Below, one piece after another: positions 1 through 9,300 of a stretch of DNA of 64,000 nucleotides. Position 1 is the stretch's first letter. Every line of letters starts with the position of its first letter. Under the pieces are notes generated by a model. That model had not been told where the DNA came from, searched no databases, and was given only the letters and a program-made list of their open reading frames with translations. The translations under genes and the position numbers were made by a program. The stretch is from Lagopus muta (lineage: Eukaryota; Chordata; Aves; Galliformes; Phasianidae), in assembly GCF_023343835.1 (NCBI RefSeq), contig NC_064437.1, forward strand, positions 5,842,001 to 5,906,000. Direction: 5' to 3'.

Positions 1-566
1 CCGTGTGTTGCACAGACTGGAGATGATAGCTCTGCACACAGTGCTCCCTTGCTGATCTTAGGCTGGCACTGCTGTCTGCAACAAATTTCATAGCGGTCTT
101 CTCCTGGCCTGTTGAGACCCGCACAAGGAGCGCTTTAGAAGCGCCATGGGGATTTATGTTTTGCATTTTGAATTGGAATCCAGGCAGCAACAAAAATCTG
201 GAAGTCTGAGCCAGGGCAGCAATGTCCACATTGCAGTCTGATTTGCTGTAGCTCATCAATTTCCATACTGGCAAGCAGTGATCTCATTCCAGTGTTGTTG
301 CAGTGCGCGTTCCTGTGCCGAAGTAATCCTGTCACATGTGAAGCTGGAATCATTCCTTGCAAAGAACAGTTGAATGTCAAAGTAATTCTTAAGTCGTGCG
401 TTTGGGTGAAGGGAGATCTGCACTGTGTATTTCCCGATTTGTTAAAATGGGTTGGAGTCTCATTTTGCCCAAGTTTTCATGTCTGCTGGAGAATTTCTTG
501 TGTGTACATCCAAGCTGATTACCTGCAGTGTTCAAGTGTTCATCTTTTGCTCTTTTCTCTGTGCAG
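1..566 (+). other. NRDC: NRDC intron (3' part)
   Basis: No exon of NRDC fits here. The end (TTTTCTCTGTGCAG) is a good acceptor. The open frames on both strands do not resemble known proteins. Confidence 0.8.
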
Positions 567-717
567 CATAGTGTTGTTCGATACGTTTGTAAACATCCTT
601 TCTCTCAACCTTGGTGAACCAGCTTACGCAGCAGACGTCGCCCAGCTGGAATACAAGCTGGTGGCTGGAGAGCACGGCTTAATCATTCGAGTGAAAGGAT
701 TCAATCATAAACTACCT
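567..717 (+). CDS. NRDC: NRDC coding exon (first in window)
   Basis: Reads IVLFDTFVNILSLNLGEPAY and on to GFNHKLP. It begins with the third base of a split codon after TGTGCAG and ends on a complete codon before GTAAGT. Start of the second M16 half. Confidence 0.93.
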
Positions 718-3700
718 GTAAGTACTAATTAATTTGCTAAGGAATTGTTTAGTGAAGAATATCAAGCAGAACTGAGGAATGTGCCTTAGTGTCTTTTATG
801 TTGATCAAATGATTTGTTTCTTTCAAGCATTCTATTTGGAATAATTCCAAACCGGTTGTCTTTTTCTGGAAAATGGAAAATTCTGTTTTCTTTACAGCTT
901 CTGTTTCAGCTCATCATTGATTACTTGACTGACTTCAGCTTTACTCCAGCAGTTTTTGAAATGATAACAGAGCAGCTGAAGAAAACATATTTCAATATCC
1001 TTATCAAGCCTGAGACTCTGGCCAAGTGAGTTCTGGGGGAGAGTAAAGGAGGCAGCACTGCAGTTGTTGAGGTTGAGCAAGGAGCCCAGAAAACACTGCT
1101 CTGTGCTGGTGGAGGTTTGTTCCAGGGCAGCTCGTGGCTCTGACTGCTCAGGATATCAAACTCGAGGCTCAGACCGGGCCTGCAGGTAGCTGCTGTTCTG
1201 AAGCAGCCAGCAGCAGGGGCTGAGGCAGGGCAGGGTGAGCCCACAGCGGTGCTCTGGGTACTATCTGCCCATCTGCTGTGTGCTCCTGAGTCAGAAGTGG
1301 GATCACTTACATTAGGCAGCTCCTGGTGACTTGTGGTTTTGTTTCCCTTCTGTTTATTGCAGGGATGTGCGTCTCCTGATTTTAGAACATAGCAGATGGT
1401 CCATGGTAGACAAGTACCAGACACTGATGAAGGGCCTTTCCATTGAGGCTCTGTCATCCTTTGTCAAAGCTTTCAAGTCACAGCTGTTTGTAGAGGGTCT
1501 TGTACAAGGAAACTTCACGAGCAGGGTAAGTACAGCTTCTGCAGCTGATGCACGTTGGCATGTGTTCTTAGAATGGACTTAAACACTGCTGCAAACACGG
1601 CTTGCTAGTGCAGGGCAGCTTCTTCCCCAGCAGCTCAGGAGTGCTCACATGGATAAAGCCTCCTGGTGCAGAGGTATCCAGAGCAGTTTTGGATAAGTGA
1701 AGCAGTGCGGATGAAGGGGTCTCAGCTGGTCTTTGCTCGTGGCTTCACCTTCCTCATGTCATATGCTTTGGTGTGTGGCTCTGAATTGCAGTTAACAATT
1801 CCCTTCTGAATAAAAACCATATTTTCTCTCTTAGGAAGCAAAGGATTTCCTGAATTATGTTATTCAGTGAGTATCTGACTCCTACACCATGCATGTGGTA
1901 ACTATGATCAAGTTAAGATTCTTTTCTGGAAGAAGGGGCTGGGGTGGGAGCAATGCAGGCATTCCCTTCTCCCTCCTGGCACTTCCTGTAGGTGCCCATT
2001 CCTCACAGCAGCATGGGCGGGACTTTGTTCTGGTTTGGGGAAGGTTATTTTGGGAAAATAATGGCAGTCTGTGCACGTGAAGATGTGGGTGTTGTGTTGG
2101 CTGTTGTGGCTGTGAGTGGGTGTTTGACTCTTCACTGCTTGTGCTCTATTCAGAAAGCTCCAGTTTGCCCCGCTGGCCCACCCCTGCCCTGTGCAGTTCC
2201 GGGTGGTGGATCTGCCCAACACACACCTGCTCTGCAAGGTGAAAACGCTCAACAGAGGCGACGCCAACTCTGAAGTGACCGTGTATTACCAGGTAGCGTG
2301 CCAGCTCGGTGTGTTCTGCCCTGTTCCTTCTGGTAGCTCCTCGTGCAGCTTTTGTGCTCGTGTCACAGTTTCTGAACGCAGATGTTACAGAGTGCTCCAA
2401 AGTCACCTTGATCTGTGTAACTCCATGAAATCACCCTAAATTCTTCACTTTCTTTCTTTCTAGTCAGGAACCAGAAGCCTCAGGGAATATACCCTTATGG
2501 AGCTGCTTGTGGTAAGTTACACTTCGTGTCTTGTAGCCCATGAAGTGTTACTTGCAGACTGTGCCATAGGGCTAAATGGACAGGGGGACAGTGAATATCT
2601 AACCAAGGGCACAGCGTGGATCTGTTGCTTGTTCTGAGTAAAATTGTTTTTGGGACAGAATATCCAAATGGCTGCACTGAAAGTCAGAGTAGAAGAGTTT
2701 TCTTTAGTAATGCAGAAGACTCAGACCCTTCTTTATCCCCTGGGTGCAACTGGAAGGGCAGCAGCAGTTGTTTTTTTCCTGTGTTGTGATCCTACTCCTG
2801 CACTGAGCCTCAGTGGTGGCTGTGCAGGAGCACCACTTCTGTTGTGACACATTTGTGCTTTGTTTCAGATGCACATGGAAGAGCCCTGCTTTGACTTCCT
2901 GCGAACCAAGCAAACCCTCGGGTGAGTTCACTGTGGGCGTAGCTCCCACACAGCTGCTTTGGGGTTCCTGGTGTTCTGTCTTGGGAAACTTTCCTGCACA
3001 GGGGCTCATTCCTGATTTAGTGTAATAGAAACAGCACTGGAACGTGTTAAAATCGCAAGCACCTGCTGACATGAATTGCAGCTGAGTTGCTCTACAGTCT
3101 CTTAAGAACAGCATCTGCTACCAGTGTGTTAACATGGAATTACTCTCCATGAAGCTGCTCTTTCCCTTCCTCCATCAGTTTACCATTCCCCAGGGCTGCT
3201 TTCACAGCATCTCTGTCTGCCCCTTGAAACTGACACAAGCCTTTCACAGCTACAGGTTTCTTAGTGTGTTTGTTAATTCCCACAAATGCTCTGTCAACCT
3301 TTAAAGATGTCCCAAAAATGAGAAAATACTGAAAAAAAGATTTGAGGATTTGAGACTTTTTTTGATGAAGCACCAACAGTGTTACAACCTGTAGCATGTC
3401 TTGTAAATGGAGATGTAATCGTTCTTGTGGAATGACTTGTGTTTCTCCTTTGCATTTTTTAAGCTACCACGTGTACCCTACCTGCAGGAATACTTCAGGG
3501 ATCCTTGGCTTCTCTGTCACAGTAGCAACGCAGGCAACCAAGTACAAGTAGGTGTGGAAAGTCAGCTGATGCAGGCTGAGTAAGAAAGCTGTCAGAGCAG
3601 GATGTGTTTGGGGTGGTACCAAAACGGGTGCTCACCCAGACGGGCAGCAGACCTTGTGTGTATTGTGGTAGTGAATACATAGAAAGCCACGAGGTTGTTC

Positions 3701-5577
3701 AGGAATTACTTGGCACTGGTACAGCCATGCTGGTTTTCTTGTATCATCTCCCTGTCTTTCGTGTGCCTTAGCATAGCCTCCAGTAGGATCTGTTATGTGG
3801 TCTTTTGTGGTACAGAGGTGAGGCTGGCAGGTCTCTAGAGCCCTCAAAGAAAGCGAAGGAAAATTGTTTAAAAAAGAAATTATAGAAGATTGGTGAGAAA
3901 TGGCTATTCTTTTATTGTAAATGCTGTGAACTGCTGGGACAGTTACTGGTTTAGGTTCTAACAGGGAATAATGTGCAGCAAGGAAGTTCTCCAAATCAGT
4001 GTTGTCCCACACTGCTATGGCATCACATGTGAGCTTGGTCATGGGGTATAGCAAATGATCAAACTAATTTTGCGTCCACATTCCCTGTTGTATTTTATGG
4101 TGTATTTATACAACATCCAGCTGAAGAATTATTCCTGACAGAGCGTGCTGCTCCTGGCTGCACTGCATCACAGCAGCTGTGCCTCCTGGCTCAGTGAGGT
4201 CCCTGCATTTGAGCACTGTTCTGATTCTCCAGTATAAGGGAAAATAGAAAAGTTGGTTTTCATGGGCATGTGAGCTTCTGGGAGTGGGGGAAAGCTGCGT
4301 GTGTTCCATAGTCTGTCTTTGTTTGTTTGTTTTTTCCTGCCTGAGCTGATATGGTTATTTAACTCCTGTTTAGTTCAGAATTGGTTGACAAGAAAATAGA
4401 AGAATTCCTTTCTTGCTTTGAAGAGAAAATCAAGCATTTAACTGAAGAAGCTTTTAGCACCCAGGTAAAGATTAAACTTAAAAAGGTTTTTCTTGAACTT
4501 CTAAATGACACTTGAACCGGAGGGTTTGCTGACACCAACCCGTGTGTTTCTGAGGTTTTCTAAACAAAGGACTCGTAGGTCTTGCTCTGTCCTTTCAGCA
4601 GTTGCTCTGAAAGGAAATACTGGGAAGTATGAAAACAAGGAACTGCCTTGCTAACGTAATCTGTGTTTTCTTTTAACTTCAGTAAAGGTGAGGGTTGATG
4701 ATATTTAAGCCCTCTAAACCTTTTCTTTCCCTACCTCCCACACATAGGTTACAGCTTTGATAAAACTTAAAGAATGTGAGGATTCCCATCTTGGAGAGGA
4801 AGTAGACAGGAACTGGAATGAAGTTGTGACACAGCAGTACGTCTTTGACCGGCTTGCCCGAGAGGTGGGTACGCATCCCTGCACACAGCCCAGTTCAAGC
4901 TGCAGCACACAGATGGTGGGATTTGTGCTGCCAGTACCACAGGGATTGTAAACATGGTGCTTTTAAAAGGTGTGAGGGGATGGCTCCTGCCTCCTGCAGG
5001 GAAACCATTTTTCCTTTTAAAATCACAGTTGTTCTATTTACAACCTCATTCCTTTGGGTTTCAGATAGAAGCTCTGAAGTCTATTACAAAATCAGATCTG
5101 GTCTCCTGGTACCAAACTCACAGGAGCAGCATGAAGAAAGTGCTCAGCGTGCACGTGAGTAGTTCCAGTCAGCTCGGTGGGGCCACTGGTGAAATGCCAC
5201 ACCTGGTAACCTCTGAGATCTCAGTAAGGCTGTGTGGTAGCAGAAGCAATGGCCTCATTTGGTGATTCTCCACACCTCTGGTTATATTACTACATTTTCA
5301 GGCAGATGAACACTGACAGATATCCGTATTATAGAAACTTAGACCCGAGTTTTTTCTATATGGCAACTTTTTTTCCCAGGTGGTTGGATTTGGAAAACAC
5401 GAAGGGGATGCAGAGGTTACAGCTGCCTCAGAAGCACAGAATTCTTCATCTGGTGAAATACCTCATCTTAATTTCTTGCCCCCCTCCTCCTTGATGGCTG
5501 ATGTCACTTCCATCAAAGACATAAAAGCTTACACATCAACTCTGAATGTTTACCCTTACCATAAAATCTTAAAATAA
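567..5577 (+). CDS. NRDC: NRDC (nardilysin), 3' part: last 12 coding exons
   Basis: Nardilysin is an M16A zinc metallopeptidase that cleaves before Arg in dibasic sites and also acts as a shedding cofactor and nuclear regulator (family knowledge). Exons: 567-717, 898-1025, 1363-1525, 1835-1866, 2154-2292, 2464-2511, 2869-2921, 3464-3547, 4374-4464, 4748-4864, 5065-5154, 5380-5577. All have AG/GT borders and join in frame to about 430 residues ending LPYHKILK-like before TAA. I recognise it by near identity to the vertebrate NRDC C-terminal half, for example LRTKQTLGYHVYP and DANSEVTVYYQSGTRSLREY. The first exon opens in the middle of a codon, so the gene starts upstream; the HXXEH zinc site and the acidic insert are outside the window. 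The part seen is the non-catalytic C-terminal M16 half, which closes over the substrate. It is convergent with OSBPL9. Identity is certain; borders come from reading alone. Confidence 0.97.
898..1025 (+). CDS. NRDC: NRDC coding exon
   Basis: Reads LLFQLIIDYL to NILIKPETLA. The acceptor is TTTACAG. The donor is GTGAGT after GCCAA, which leaves a phase-2 codon completed as Lys by the next exon. Confidence 0.94.
1026..1362 (+). other. NRDC: NRDC intron, 337 bp
   Basis: GC-richer than OSBPL9 introns; nothing recognisable between GTGAGT and TTGCAG. The long minus-strand frame across it is a shadow. Confidence 0.85.
1363..1525 (+). CDS. NRDC: NRDC coding exon
   Basis: Reads DVRLLILEHSRWSMVDKYQ to VEGLVQGNFTSR. 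The acceptor is TTGCAG. It ends on a full codon before GTAAGT. Confidence 0.94.
1526..1834 (+). other. NRDC: NRDC intron, 309 bp
   Basis: GTAAGT to TCTTAG; nothing recognisable inside. Confidence 0.85.
1835..1866 (+). CDS. NRDC: NRDC small coding exon (32 nt)
   Basis: A 32-nt exon reading EAKDFLNYVI plus two bases, between TCTTAG and GTGAGT. The same segment in mammals reads similarly (SMDFLKYVV). Too short to be found by an ORF scan. Confidence 0.88.
2154..2292 (+). CDS. NRDC: NRDC coding exon
   Basis: One base completes Gln, then KLQFAPL through VVDLPNTHLLCKV to GDANSEVTVYYQ, ending on a full codon before GTAGCG. This is among the best conserved stretches of the C-terminal half. Confidence 0.94.
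2464..2511 (+). CDS. NRDC: NRDC coding exon (48 nt)
   Basis: Sixteen codons, SGTRSLREYTLMELLV, between TTTCTAG and GTAAGT, phase 0 at both ends. Skipping it would keep the frame. Confidence 0.93.
2512..2868 (+). other. NRDC: NRDC intron, 357 bp
   Basis: GTAAGT to TTTCAG; nothing recognisable inside. Confidence 0.85.
2869..2921 (+). CDS. NRDC: NRDC coding exon with R..LGY motif (5' part)
   Basis: Reads MHMEEPCFDFLRTKQTL plus GG. With the next exon it forms the RTKQTLGYHVY segment. In M16A enzymes such as insulin-degrading enzyme the equivalent Arg and Tyr help hold the substrate backbone (family knowledge). Confidence 0.94.
2922..3463 (+). other. NRDC: NRDC intron, 542 bp
   Basis: GTGAGT to TTTAAG. 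A 12-base chance match to miR-761 at about 3224-3235 was examined and rejected. Nothing else seen. Confidence 0.8.
3464..3547 (+). CDS. NRDC: NRDC coding exon with R..LGY motif (3' part)
   Basis: Reads (G)YHVYPTCRNTSGILGFSVTV to ATKY plus AA. The acceptor is TTTTTTAAG, an AAG-type site; the donor is GTAGGT. Codon 1 completes Gly of the LGY motif. Confidence 0.93.
3548..4373 (+). other. NRDC: NRDC intron, 826 bp
   Basis: GTAGGT to GTTTAG. The largest complete NRDC intron here; the minus-strand open frames have no family resemblance. Confidence 0.8.
4374..4464 (+). CDS. NRDC: NRDC coding exon
   Basis: Reads (N)SELVDKKIEEFLSCFEEKI to EEAFSTQ. The acceptor is GTTTAG and the donor GTAAAG, ending at phase 0. 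Confidence 0.94.
4748..4864 (+). CDS. NRDC: NRDC coding exon
   Basis: Thirty-nine codons, VTALIKLKECEDSHLGEEVD to YVFDRLARE, between ACATAG and GTGGGT. Nearly identical to the mammalian segment. Confidence 0.95.
5065..5154 (+). CDS. NRDC: NRDC coding exon
   Basis: Thirty codons, IEALKSITKSDLVSWYQTH to KKVLSVH, between TTTCAG and GTGAGT. Confidence 0.94.
5380..5577 (+). CDS. NRDC: NRDC last coding exon and stop
   Basis: Reads VVGFGKHEGDAEV through an acidic/serine tail (variable among vertebrates) to TSTLNVYPYHKILK and TAA at 5575-5577. The acceptor is TTTCCCAG. The tail ends like mammalian NRDC. An AATAAA overlaps the stop codon. Confidence 0.95.
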   Translation: MVGFGKHEGDAEVTAASEAQNSSSGEIPHLNFLPPSSLMADVTSIKDIKAYTSTLNVYPYHKILK

Positions 5578-5578
5578 A
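5573..5578 (+). terminator. NRDC: Candidate NRDC poly(A) signal overlapping the stop codon
   Basis: AATAAA contains the TAA stop (5575-5577). A T/GT-containing stretch (GTACTTTG, GGTGCTTTCT) follows at about 5600-5625. If it is used, the 3' UTR is only about 15-30 nt. A second hexamer, ATTAAA at 5653-5658, would give a longer transcript reaching into OSBPL9's 3' end. Confidence 0.5.
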
Positions 5579-5624
5579 AATAACATCTTGCCCTGCAGTA
5601 CTTTGTAACACAGGTGCTTTCTGC

Positions 5625-6286
5625 AACCAATATTACAAACCTATTTATTTTTATTAAAACAGGGCTGTAATATTAGCTGTGGCAAGGAAGTTTCCCTCAC
5701 ATGGTTTTCCACCACTCCCCCCCACTCCCCTCCCATCAGTCACAACCCCACACAGCCCCATCCTCCGGTGGGAAAGAAAAGAGAGCTTTCCCTTCTCCAG
5801 CTGTGGGAGGGCAGGGGCTGCTGTTCTGTTCCAGCTGTCTTGTGCATCATTCCTGCAGTGCTGTAGCGGTTGTTTAATAGCAGTTACATCTCCTCAAAGA
5901 AAGAACGTTGCAGTAGGATTAGAGTGGGTGGAAGAAACGGGAATATAACGCATCTGATAGCAAATGTCAAGGCCTTCACAGTGGTTATACAAGGTGTATG
6001 TCACAGCCCAGATGCTCGAGAAGCACCAGTGGGAGGGCTCCAGCAGCCTGCATACACTACCAGTCCAGCAGAGTCCAACAGAAGTCACCGTGCAGCCAAG
6101 ACATTTCCTGTTTTGTTTAGTTGCTTATCTGCATCACTAAGTCCGCTATCCCTGAGATAGGAACCACTGTAACTGGAGGGGACAGGTGCTCCAAACGTTA
6201 CGTACGTGACAACAGATGACTGTCTTGGTATCAGATGTGAACTCTGCTAAGTCAAGGCCTGAACATTTTCTGTTTTTCTAACCCAC
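5625..6286 (-). other. OSBPL9: OSBPL9 3' UTR (approximate end)
   Basis: Runs from the TGA at 6287-6289 to the tandem AATAAA. No coding similarity was seen on either strand. It carries a C-rich plus-strand run near 5715-5765 (G-rich in the mRNA). The end is inferred from the hexamers. Confidence 0.7.
5644..5655 (-). terminator. OSBPL9: Tandem poly(A) signals of OSBPL9
   Basis: Read on the minus strand, 5655-5650 and 5649-5644 are two adjacent AATAAA hexamers. Downstream on that strand come GT-rich bases (TTTGTAATATTGGTTG, CCTGTGTTAC). Cleavage is expected near 5620-5635, so the 3' UTR is about 650 nt. Confidence 0.7.
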
Positions 6287-6361
6287 TCAGTGTTTACTGG
6301 CAGCGAGTCGTTTCAGTAGCGGCTCATCGTAAACCCAGCATTCTCCATCTTCATGGAATAA
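6287..6361 (-). CDS. OSBPL9: OSBPL9 last coding exon and stop
   Basis: Twenty-four codons, [20 protein letters not shown] to SKH, then TGA at 6289-6287; acceptor TCTAG. Same end as the mammalian protein, with A-A-S in place of G-A-A. Confidence 0.95.
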   Translation of the reverse strand, partial: LFHEDGECWVYDEPLLKRLAASKH

Positions 6362-9300
6362 CTAGAGAAAAGAGAATAACTAAGAATAAGCTTCTTGTGC
6401 CTAAATTGCAAAGGGACAGTAAAACACTACAGGTTATGAGACATTAACACTCTTTGAAAAAAGCTTACCCTTGTTTCCCATGGGGTCTCATTCTCCTTTC
6501 TGGCTCTGGCTTCAGCTCTTTGTCTTTCTTCAAGTGCGTGCTTTGCAGCTGTAGCTGCATCAATGTCTCTTATTTTTAAGTTGTAGGTCACGTCTTTCCA
6601 TAAGCTGAAAACAGACATTTGAATGGAGAAGAGACAGCTTTATAGAAGCACGGTGCTGTGAGACTGCAGACACATTACTGCGTGTTAGTTATCACCGTTT
6701 GAGCTGATTGCTTATCCAAAGGACAGAAATACAACACGTATTAAACCACAGCTGCACTGCCTATTGCCAGAAACAGGGAGATAGTAGCAAAGTTCTCTGG
6801 ACCTCCCAGTGAGGATGTGACCAAGAGACATCCCCTCTTCCCTGTTAAAGCCCCAACCTGCTCGTGCTTCAGTTCCTCCCTCAGTGAGGGCCAAGGCAGA
6901 GTGCAGCTGTCCATGCTGTGAGCAGGGAGGAGCACCTGCTCCATCACACTGCACACTGCTCAGCTGCACAAAGTAGAGCTGAATGGTCAGTTTAACTAAA
7001 GTTCTTACCAGCGAGACTCAAAGTCCTCTTGGTCCTCCAATTTCCTTACCTTCTTCTTAATTATAGGCATTTTCTTGGTATCTATAAAGACAGTATTCTC
7101 CTAGTGAGAGAGTAAAGAAAGAAAACAAGGACATCAGTTTTTATCTGGACTTACAATTTATGTACCCTCACATTCCTGTTGTTCACAACACTGGTTGTGT
7201 CCAGGACTTAAATCCTGAATTCAGCATTCCTGTAATCTTTTGAGCATCTTCCCATGAGTTCCCATCTGCTAATGTTTATTTTATATCTTATACACACACA
7301 GTTTTCCCTTAAAAAAAAAAAAGAGGTACTTTACCCCAGTTGAGTATTTTGCATACATGACACCATTCCATTCTCCTTCAACTGAGCAGAAGGGTTTCTT
7401 GTCATTAGGAGAACTAGGAAGAAAAAAAACAACAGACATTTCCCAGTTTTATTACAGTAACTAAAAAGCCCAAATTATCAAAACTTCATCTTAGGTAATG
7501 CAGAGCTGAAAACTTAAATTTCTTTTGGGATACAGCTTAGAGTACTTAAGAGCATGCCAAGCTAGAATGCAGCTTGCTTTCCTCACAAATCCTCTGGCTG
7601 TACGTGGCACACAATCATCACAGCCCAAGCTGTTGGGTACAGATGTGTCAGGATTTCAGTGTTGACTTTAAAAAGCACAGTCAGCATTTAAGTAAAAAGA
7701 CCTCAAATGAACTGAAGAAAGTTGCTTGCTTACAAGATTTCAGCTGTAATTCTGTGCTTCTTTCCTCCGTAAAATGGTTTTGTGTGGAAGACAATGGAAG
7801 CATTATAGCCTGTCTTTGAGCAGCTAATACTGCATTCTCCACCAAGCTCTATCCATGGCACAGTGAGAATAGACCTGCAATATAAACATACGTGTACACA
7901 TGTAGTGCCTGTAAGTGATGAATAGAAGATGTGTTACAAGACAAGAAAAATGAAGATACCAAACAGTATTTACTTGCCTTCCATAACCATTAGGAAAGGT
8001 CAAAATATAGTGTTCATCATAATCCAGGCATGTGACACACCCTGTTAAAAAGACAAAAAGAATTAAAAACATCCAGCAAAACCTTCACAAAGCTTCTCAT
8101 AACAATCTCCTGAGATGCTTCATTAAAAAGAGATACCATAAAAAGGAAAGGTGGAGGGCTTTATTCCTCACAGAGCCTGGGAATGCCCAGCTGCCAGACA
8201 AGGCAGGGAAGATTGTGCTGTTTACAGCAACAATTTGGCTCTAGAAGATCTTCAATTCCTAGGTAGACAAGTTCTAGTTTTATGAACTCAAACACCTATG
8301 TCCCATAGGATGATTTAAAATATTTTTAGTCAAAGTTCCAGTTGCAGAATGTAGATTTTCATTCTACTGTTAAATCTGCACACACTTACCTTGCCCTATG
8401 TTATGAACTCCAATTGACATTCCTAAGAATTTTGACTTGGTCCATATGTGAGCATTGAATTGAATCCTCTTGTTAAAACACTCTGCATAAAATGCTGAAA
8501 CTGAAGATAAAGATATTAAGATGAGCAGCACAAGAAATTAATTAAGAAATTAAGAAATGAATACTGCTTCCAAATTCCTGTATCAGGAAATATCTAAAAG
8601 TGCCTAAGAATATGTACCAACAGTTTGAATTTGTTTCTCTCTGTGAAAGATGCTTACAGAAAAAAAACCTTTCAGCTTTGAGATTCAGAGAGAACATAAA
8701 AATCCAAGATTTAAACCAGGTTTTGACTTCACTGTTGCCCTTTCTGTTAGCAAAGTTACTGTCAGCTTACTTGGAGGATGGTGAGAGACCTGCTCTGCCA
8801 CAAATGTTACGCTGCTTTTGCTGACCCACGGAACTGGTCCTTCTGAAACTGGCTCCTGTGTGATAGGAGAGAGGAGTTTCATCATTGACAGTGTTAACAG
8901 AACACCAGGCAGTAACAGGATGCTTCCAAGCAAAGCTGCGTCCCAGTTTAAAGTAGGCTTCTAAAATCAAATTTCAATTGGGTTTTGTATATTTGTCAGT
9001 TTGCTAATTTAAGGTGGGGTAACTCATTCCTGAAACTGTGATGCTTTCCAAACAACATACAGTTTGTGCTCTCTGGGTTTTAAGTGAAAAAGTATTTTGG
9101 GTGATGGCCATGATACTGAAACAATAGTTAAAAAAAAATGCATAAACTTGATTAAAAAGTAATATTTAAATTCCCTTTTTTATTAGCTAATAGCAGATAG
9201 GTGGCAGAACTCATTTCATTTTTGCTTCTCAGCAAGTCTGACACATGTATCAGTAATGCAGCTCGTATGTCTCACACAGCCATGTAACACAATTCGTCTC

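Noticed and set aside
921..1457. 178-codon minus-strand frame in NRDC
   Set aside because: Shadow of NRDC exons and an intron; no family resemblance and no matching splice signals.
3218..3240. GAAACTGACACA match resembling mature miR-761, whose human gene lies in an NRDC intron
   Set aside because: Only about 12 bases match, the 5' seed part does not, no good hairpin forms with the flanks, and the intron is nearer the gene's 3' end than the human locus as I recall it.
7824..8072. Frame reading through OSBPL9 exon 19 without splicing ([10 protein letters not shown]...)
   Set aside because: The sequence after GYGR is intron 19; the family continues SILTV in the next exon through the GC donor.
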